In this document: positions 7,346 to 14,473 of the stretch, one piece after another | Layout: each line of letters starts with the position of its first letter | Position numbering within the stretch: position 1 is the stretch's first letter | Assembly: GCA_037179515.1 (NCBI GenBank) | Contig: JAXCGZ010017754.1 | Location: 27,501-41,973, forward strand | Source of the DNA: Halocaridina rubra | Lineage: Eukaryota > Arthropoda > Malacostraca > Decapoda > Atyidae | Direction of reading: 5' to 3' | Length of the DNA stretch: 14,473 nucleotides | Program-made: the position numbers and the translations under genes | The notes under the pieces: model-generated | Told to the model about the DNA's origin: nothing | The model's input: the letters and a program-made list of their open reading frames with translations, nothing else | The model's database searches: none

Positions 7346-7696
7346 TTATAACCCCACTACAAAACGAACGCTGACATCTTAAATAATAGTGCATATAGAT
7401 ACATATCTTTTTTTTCTCTCTCGCTTCAAAAACATTAGCAATTAAGTGTCAGATATATACAGTAACCGGAGACCTTCTGAGCTTACATGTATATGTGCAT
7501 GTAGTAAAGACCGCTCTATGACTGTGTAATATACATAATTTTTTCTAATTATATGTCTGTCAGTCTGTGTATGTATCTATCACAAAATCTCTATTGACCT
7601 ATTTTTGTTTCTATATCGTTCTTTCATTTATAATAGGGTTAATAAATCATATGTGGTATGGAATGCATAATAAATTTAGTGTTTTCCAATAGTCTT
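7346..7696. other. Unassigned AT-rich end of unit copy 1
   Basis: 351 bp following the primer-binding site. It could be LTR-element leader, but no gag-like frame is open. It contains a pyrimidine run at about 7408-7425 (T8 then CTCTCTC) and nothing else I can name. It runs directly into the next unit at 7697. Confidence 0.5.
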
Positions 7697-7783
7697 ATCC
7701 AATTACATAACCCTGTATAAATTGTACTTGAATGACTAGAATAAATAGAATCACGAACGGGATCCTTTTGGGTAAAACTATGT

Positions 7784-7906
<123 letters not shown>

Positions 7907-7950
7907 GTGAGTGTATTTTGTAGTTCTGTGTTTCTTATAGAAATTGACAA

Positions 7951-7971
7951 TTGTTTTTCTCTTTTTTGCAG
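7951..7971 (+). promoter_or_regulatory. Candidate 3' splice site, copy 2
   Basis: The same pyrimidine tract and TTGCAG as at 4556-4576, unchanged. Confidence 0.5.
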
Positions 7972-8715
7972 GTTCAAATCATCGAAGTTTCAACCCAACA
8001 GCAGAAGTAGCAGAAGAGGAGGTGGGGTAGGAACAAGAGGAGGAGGTTGGCACTGACGCTGGGGGTGTCACAGTTGAAAGGAACTGGGTGAAGGAGGACA
8101 TAAGTAAACCTTTTCTACAACCGTTTGAGCATGCAGCAATGCCCATTATCAATGACCCATTCTGGTACTTCGCAAAGATATTTGACATGGAACTCCTGGA
8201 CCACCTTGTCTATCATACAAACCTTTATGCAAAGCAAAGTGACCACAGGACGACCTTCACGACAGAACAATTGTAGATGATTGTATTCCTCAGCATCGTT
8301 ATCTAACATGGGTGTGGTCCAGTCTCCTTGCATTGAATATTACTGGGACACTGACACGAGGGTGCTCACTCATCTGTACAAAACTCCACTTCGTTCAAGA
8401 TGCTGGCCACTGAAGATCTTTGGGTACTGCCTGGATGTCTGCATTGCTAATGCATGGCTGTTATACAAGAGAGATGTCACTAAACTTTCAGATAAACCCA
8501 TGCCCCTGAAGAATTTTCGTCTCTCTATCTCCAGGTAATGTACACTGCACGAGAAATGTACCTCTCCTGCTCCGGAGGTTGTTTGCAAAGTGACCCTCCC
8601 AGTTAGAGGTCAGGGGTCACCAACAGTGCCACAGTCAGTCAGGGGTAATACCCTCAATAGACATGTTCCCATCTTCACCCCCATGAGGCAGACATGCAAG
8701 CAATGCTCAACAATG
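7972..8715 (+). pseudogene. piggyBac transposase remnant lacking catalytic core, copy 2
   Basis: Carries the same lesions as copy 1: stops at 8028-8030, 8274-8276 and 8536-8538, the frame change after the second stop, the missing catalytic core at about 8362-8371 and the truncated cysteine-rich tail ending RQTCKQCS. Shared lesions show that inactivation came before the tandem duplication. Confidence 0.88.
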
Positions 8716-9277
8716 TTACTCTTTGATTTTTTTGCTATTTTGAATTTTGTATTTTGTTTTGTATTTTGTATTTTGTATAATAAAGGTAAACAAAAGAGTT
8801 ACATTTTCATTTCCTTATTTGATTATGCTTTATTTTTACATATATTCAATTTTCAATTGAGGAAAAGTTGTAAAAAATAGCAAAATTGTTAATAAAACCA
8901 TATATTCTTTAAATAGGTAAAATAATAATGGTTGATAAATATCTCAAATAAAAAAATAAAATGGCATATATATAAAATAAAACATGCCAAACATAAAACA
9001 TGCAATATTTTAAACAGAAAACTTGAATAAAAACACTTTAGATTGCTTTAGAAAATAACCATAATTTGTTGAAAGATATTCCCTTAACATGCAAAGCAAC
9101 CAAACTGGGACACTGCTGTCAAAAGTCGTTTTCCCGTGAAAGCGGCAAAGATCCAGTTGAGGATACTTTGTTTTGGGGGTCTACACCCCCCACTTTGAAA
9201 AATGTTCCAAGTAAAAAGTTCTTAGGAAAAATTCTTCTTCAACATACTAAAAGCGTTTCTCTTTGACATCATTATTT

Positions 9278-9302
9278 CTTATAGTGCCTGTTAAAGGGTT
9301 AA
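9278..9302 (-). repeat. piggyBac right terminal repeat plus TTAA, copy 2
   Basis: Identical to 5883-5907, with TTAA at 9299-9302. Confidence 0.5.
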
Positions 9303-9677
9303 TTCCTCGGGTTTTACACCCAAACTTTGAGATTAAATAGTTTATCAGTTCTCCATTTGATAATGCATTCAGGACACTTGAGCTGAGAGTGATTACATTT
9401 GAAATTGTTTCTCTTTTTTACCTATCTTTTGATGATACACTCTCCACTGTGTTGTGGAAACAGTTCCACTAATGTTTAGACTTTAGAGCAACAGCCGACT
9501 AGTTTTGCACAGAATGTATTTTCTATTTTTTATGCAATTCCCTTTTGAGGTCACGACGTGAATATTGGAAATTTGTATCCAATGATGAAGTAAACCGTTC
9601 AGGATAAATGTTGGTATCTATATTCAAAAAGTCAGAGAGGTTAACTATTTCTGATGAGGACATTCTGTTGTGATTAG
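9303..9677. other. Unassigned sequence, unit copy 2
   Basis: Equivalent of 5908-6282. Nothing recognisable. Confidence 0.5.
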
Positions 9678-9905
9678 GAGGGGAACTGTGGTATGAGGGT
9701 AAGTGGTGGATGTAAACCAGCTGCAGCTATCAGTCCTCACTGAAGAAAATCCTTGCACACCTACCTTGTGGCTGACCCAAGCAGGATGGTAGGGGAGGAA
9801 TGTGGCAACCCATTATCCTCAAAGAGGATGCGTGTTTCTTGGCTCGCCTACCCTCCTTACAAGGGGGAATAGGGCCATGTATATGTATGTATATATGTAT
9901 GTATT
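9678..9905 (+). mobile_element. 5'-truncated LINE 3' end, unit copy 2
   Basis: Equivalent of 6283-6510, with the same TATG-rich tail. Confidence 0.8.
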
Positions 9906-10326
9906 TTATTATAATTTCTACTGTAAGTATACTATAGGTTAATACACATAATCAGGACACATTGGAAAGTTTATTTTCTGGTGTCAATAGCTAATTGCTG
10001 GAATTTGCTAAGCGAAAATCTTTCTCACCTTTCTCAACATACGCCTGAGTAGATAGTTCTCCATCTCTCAGTCGGCTGACCATGTTTGGCCAGCCATACA
10101 TTGCTTGAGCAAAGAGATTTTCTTCCAGCGTCTTGCTAGGACTATCCTGGAAACCCTTCCCATTTATCCGGGCTTGGAACCGGCACTGAGCTAAGCTGTT
10201 ATTAAAAGCATTCTAAGTTTGAAGGTATGATGTTATGATGAGTGTTAGTTAATCTGATAACCGACCAGAATATGGAGAGTCAAGACTATAATTGTCTTTC
10301 CCCTTAATAAAAATGCTAAAAGAAAC

Positions 10327-10720
10327 TGTAGTAAGGCATATTATAGATGCCTATAGCCTCACAAGGCATTTCATAGATGTCTATAAGTGCCGGATGTCAG
10401 TAACGCACTCAATACCCACCGACCTCCCCAACTAGCAACAGAGCCCCTAGTCAGTTACAGTTCAGACCTTGCTAGGGGCAGAAGTCACGTCCACAGCTTA
10501 GCAGTCTCCCCCTTGGGGGCGGGAATCGGGAATCGATGATGACAGGAACTGTAGGAATTGGAGCTCTGAGGAACTGATTGTTAATCTAGAAATAAACACA
10601 TATAAAGAAGATTCTTATCTGTTATCTGCTTATCAGTTATCACCAACCACGCTACCAAGATAAATATATATTTTAGAAATTCAGGTGAGAAATACAGATT
10701 GTGAGAATTACACCACGACA
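10327..10720 (+). mobile_element. Candidate LTR, unit copy 2
   Basis: Equivalent of 6932-7325: TG start, CA end, same internal AATAAA and inverted repeat. Because it arises from the array, the spacing between this and the copy-1 LTR is not that of a retroelement's LTR pair. Confidence 0.5.
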
Positions 10721-10722
10721 AT

Positions 10723-10740
10723 TGGTGACAGCTAGTGGGA
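10723..10740 (+). other. Candidate primer-binding site, copy 2
   Basis: Same 18-base tRNA-Leu-like sequence as 7328-7345. Confidence 0.5.
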
Positions 10741-11091
10741 TTATAACCCCACTACAAAACGAACGCTGACATCTTAAATAATAGTGCATATAGATACATA
10801 TCTTTTTTTTCTCTCTCGCTTCAAAAACATTAGCAATTAAGTGTCAGATATATACAGTAACCGGAGACCTTCTGAGCTTACATGTATATGTGCATGTAGT
10901 AAAGACCGCTCTATGACTGTGTAATATACATAATTTTTTCTAATTATATGTCTGTCAGTCTGTGTATGTATCTATCACAAAATCTCTATTGACCTATTTT
11001 TGTTTCTATATCGTTCTTTCATTTATAATAGGGTTAATAAATCATATGTGGTATGGAATGCATAATAAATTTAGTGTTTTCCAATAGTCTT
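10741..11091. other. Unassigned AT-rich end of unit copy 2
   Basis: Equivalent of 7346-7696. Nothing recognisable. Confidence 0.5.
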
Positions 11092-11178
11092 ATCCAATTA
11101 CATAACCCTGTATAAATTGTACTTGAATGACTAGAATAAATAGAATCACGAACGGGATCCTTTTGGGTAAAACTATGT

Positions 11179-11305
<127 letters not shown>

Positions 11306-11349
11306 GTGAGTGTATTTTGTAGTTCTGTGTTTCTTATAGAAATTGACAA

Positions 11350-11370
11350 TTGTTTTTCTCTTTTTTGCAG
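11350..11370 (+). promoter_or_regulatory. Candidate 3' splice site, copy 3
   Basis: The same pyrimidine tract and TTGCAG as in copies 1 and 2. Confidence 0.5.
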
Positions 11371-12114
11371 GTTCAAATCATCGAAGTTTCAACCCAACAG
11401 CAGAAGTAGCAGAAGAGGAGGTGGGGTAGGAACAAGAGGAGGAGGTTGGCACTGACGCTGGGGGTGTCACAGTTGAAAGGAACTGGGTGAAGGAGGACAT
11501 AAGTAAACCTTTTCTACAACCGTTTGAGCATGCAGCAATGCCCATTATCAATGACCCATTCTGGTACTTCGCAAAGATATTTGACATGGAACTCCTGGAC
11601 CACCTTGTCTATCATACAAACCTTTATGCAAAGCAAAGTGACCACAGGACGACCTTCACGACAGAACAATTGTAGATGATTGTATTCCTCAGCATCGTTA
11701 TCTAACATGGGTGTGGTCCAGTCTCCTTGCATTGAATATTACTGGGACACTGACACGAGGGTGCTCACTCATCTGTACAAAACTCCACTTCGTTCAAGAT
11801 GCTGGCCACTGAAGATCTTTGGGTACTGCCTGGATGTCTGCATTGCTAATGCATGGCTGTTATACAAGAGAGATGTCACTAAACTTTCAGATAAACCCAT
11901 GCCCCTGAAGAATTTTCGTCTCTCTATCTCCAGGTAATGTACACTGCACGAGAAATGTACCTCTCCTGCTCCGGAGGTTGTTTGCAAAGTGACCCTCCCA
12001 GTTAGAGGTCAGGGGTCACCAACAGTGCCACAGTCAGTCAGGGGTAATACCCTCAATAGACATGTTCCCATCTTCACCCCCATGAGGCAGACATGCAAGC
12101 AATGCTCAACAATG
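11371..12114 (+). pseudogene. piggyBac transposase remnant lacking catalytic core, copy 3
   Basis: The same three stops (11427-11429, 11673-11675, 11935-11937), frame change and core deletion as the other copies, with identical translation throughout. No copy has diverged toward or away from coding potential. Confidence 0.88.
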
Positions 12115-12676
12115 TTACTCTTTGATTTTTTTGCTATTTTGAATTTTGTATTTTGTTTTGTATTTTGTATTTTGTATAATAAAGGTAAACAAAAGAGTTA
12201 CATTTTCATTTCCTTATTTGATTATGCTTTATTTTTACATATATTCAATTTTCAATTGAGGAAAAGTTGTAAAAAATAGCAAAATTGTTAATAAAACCAT
12301 ATATTCTTTAAATAGGTAAAATAATAATGGTTGATAAATATCTCAAATAAAAAAATAAAATGGCATATATATAAAATAAAACATGCCAAACATAAAACAT
12401 GAAATATTTTAAACAGAAAACTTGAATAAAAACACTTTAGATTGCTTTAGAAAATAACCATAATTTGTTGAAAGATATTCCCTTAACATGCAAAGCAACC
12501 AAACTGGGACACTGCTGTCAAAAGTCGTTTTCCCGTGAAAGCGGCAAAGATCCAGTTGAGGATACTTTGTTTTGGGGGTCTACACCCCCCACTTTGAAAA
12601 ATGTTCCAAGTAAAAAGTTCTTAGGAAAAATTCTTCTTCAACATACTAAAAGCGTTTCTCTTTGACATCATTATTT

Positions 12677-12701
12677 CTTATAGTGCCTGTTAAAGGGTTA
12701 A
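12677..12701 (-). repeat. piggyBac right terminal repeat plus TTAA, copy 3
   Basis: Identical to 5883-5907, with TTAA at 12698-12701. Confidence 0.5.
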
Positions 12702-13076
12702 TTCCTCGGGTTTTACACCCAAACTTTGAGATTAAATAGTTTATCAGTTCTCCATTTGATAATGCATTCAGGACACTTGAGCTGAGAGTGATTACATTTG
12801 AAATTGTTTCTCTTTTTTACCTATCTTTTGATGATACACTCTCCACTGTGTTGTGGAAACAGTTCCACTAATGTTTAGACTTTAGAGCAACAGCCGACTA
12901 GTTTTGCACAGAATGTATTTTCTATTTTTTATGCAATTCCCTTTTGAGGTCACGACGTGAATATTGGAAATTTGTATCCAATGATGAAGTAAACCGTTCA
13001 GGATAAATGTTGGTATCTATATTCAAAAAGTCAGAGAGGTTAACTATTTCTGATGAGGACATTCTGTTGTGATTAG
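12702..13076. other. Unassigned sequence, unit copy 3
   Basis: Equivalent of 5908-6282. Nothing recognisable. Confidence 0.5.
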
Positions 13077-13304
13077 GAGGGGAACTGTGGTATGAGGGTA
13101 AGTGGTGGATGTAAACCAGCTGCAGCTATCAGTCCTCACTGAAGAAAATCCTTGCACACCTACCTTGTGGCTGACCCAAGCAGGATGGTAGGGGAGGAAT
13201 GTGGCAACCCATTATCCTCAAAGAGGATGCGTGTTTCTTGGCTCGCCTACCCTCCTTACAAGGGGGAATAGGGCCATGTATATGTATGTATATATGTATG
13301 TATT
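13077..13304 (+). mobile_element. 5'-truncated LINE 3' end, unit copy 3
   Basis: Equivalent of 6283-6510, unchanged. Confidence 0.8.
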
Positions 13305-13725
13305 TTATTATAATTTCTACTGTAAGTATACTATAGGTTAATACACATAATCAGGACACATTGGAAAGTTTATTTTCTGGTGTCAATAGCTAATTGCTGG
13401 AATTTGCTAAGCGAAAATCTTTCTCACCTTTCTCAACATACGCCTGAGTAGATAGTTCTCCATCTCTCAGTCGGCTGACCATGTTTGGCCAGCCATACAT
13501 TGCTTGAGCAAAGAGATTTTCTTCCAGCGTCTTGCTAGGACTATCCTGGAAACCCTTCCCATTTATCCGGGCTTGGAACCGGCACTGAGCTAAGCTGTTA
13601 TTAAAAGCATTCTAAGTTTGAAGGTATGATGTTATGATGAGTGTTAGTTAATCTGATAACCGACCAGAATATGGAGAGTCAAGACTATAATTGTCTTTCC
13701 CCTTAATAAAAATGCTAAAAGAAAC

Positions 13726-14119
13726 TGTAGTAAGGCATATTATAGATGCCTATAGCCTCACAAGGCATTTCATAGATGTCTATAAGTGCCGGATGTCAGT
13801 AACGCACTCAATACCCACCGACCTCCCCAACTAGCAACAGAGCCCCTAGTCAGTTACAGTTCAGACCTTGCTAGGGGCAGAAGTCACGTCCACAGCTTAG
13901 CAGTCTCCCCCTTGGGGGCGGGAATCGGGAATCGATGATGACAGGAACTGTAGGAATTGGAGCTCTGAGGAACTGATTGTTAATCTAGAAATAAACACAT
14001 ATAAAGAAGATTCTTATCTGTTATCTGCTTATCAGTTATCACCAACCACGCTACCAAGATAAATATATATTTTAGAAATTCAGGTGAGAAATACAGATTG
14101 TGAGAATTACACCACGACA
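13726..14119 (+). mobile_element. Candidate LTR, unit copy 3
   Basis: Equivalent of 6932-7325, unchanged. Confidence 0.5.
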
Positions 14120-14121
14120 AT

Positions 14122-14139
14122 TGGTGACAGCTAGTGGGA
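14122..14139 (+). other. Candidate primer-binding site, copy 3
   Basis: Same 18-base sequence as 7328-7345. Confidence 0.5.
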
Positions 14140-14473
14140 TTATAACCCCACTACAAAACGAACGCTGACATCTTAAATAATAGTGCATATAGATACATAT
14201 CTTTTTTTTCTCTCTCGCTTCAAAAACATTAGCAATTAAGTGTCAGATATATACAGTAACCGGAGACCTTCTGAGCTTACATGTATATGTGCATGTAGTA
14301 AAGACCGCTCTATGACTGTGTAATATACATAATTTTTTCTAATTATATGTCTGTCAGTCTGTGTATGTATCTATCACAAAATCTCTATTGACCTATTTTT
14401 GTTTCTATATCGTTCTTTCATTTATAATAGGGTTAATAAATCATATGTGGTATGGAATGCATAATAAATTTAG
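14140..14473. other. Unassigned AT-rich end of unit copy 3 (window edge)
   Basis: Equivalent of 7346-7679. Nothing recognisable before the window ends. Confidence 0.5.

Noticed and set aside
7328..7420. tRNA gene in reverse orientation
   Set aside because: Only the 3' acceptor and T-arm resemble a tRNA; no anticodon arm, D-arm or box A is visible beyond it.

Overview
The window is eukaryotic, non-genic, transposon-rich DNA. Several features point to an arthropod, and I infer a decapod crustacean: decayed Jockey-like and RTE-like non-LTR retrotransposons, a piggyBac-family transposase remnant with a spliceosomal-type 3' splice site, an LTR with a primer-binding site, and very long (AG)n tracts. 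The species is a guess. I see no intact host gene, no RNA gene and no prokaryotic feature.

Positions 1-725 hold the 3' end of a plus-strand non-LTR retrotransposon: the C-terminal coding remnant (1-411, two internal stops), then the 3' UTR and a TATG-rich tail. It abuts a decayed minus-strand non-LTR retrotransposon (about 726-3760). Read on the minus strand, that element runs from a possible upstream ORF through an APE-type endonuclease to a reverse transcriptase that still has GVPQG and YVDD motifs. The reverse transcriptase is cut at the junction, so the first element appears to have inserted into the second. Positions 3761-4243 have no assignable content.

From 4316 to the window end there is a direct tandem array of a ~3.4 kb unit: 4316-7696, 7697-11091, and 11092 to the end, where the third copy lacks about its last 17 bases. 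I found one substitution between copies (position 12402) and otherwise only different (AG)n lengths (101, 115 and 119 bp). The unit is a mosaic of other elements. In order it holds: an internally deleted piggyBac element with its AG tract, splice acceptor, N- and C-terminal transposase remnants and a TTAA-bounded right end; 375 bp of unassigned sequence; a 5'-truncated copy of the same LINE 3' end seen at 412-725; a short minus-strand open frame; a candidate LTR followed by a tRNA-Leu-like primer-binding site; and AT-rich filler.

The units carry no working gene set. All coding remnants have stops, frameshifts or lost catalytic domains. The most informative structure is the near-identical array. 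It is either a very recent tandem amplification whose left breakpoint lies inside the piggyBac element, or an assembly artefact.
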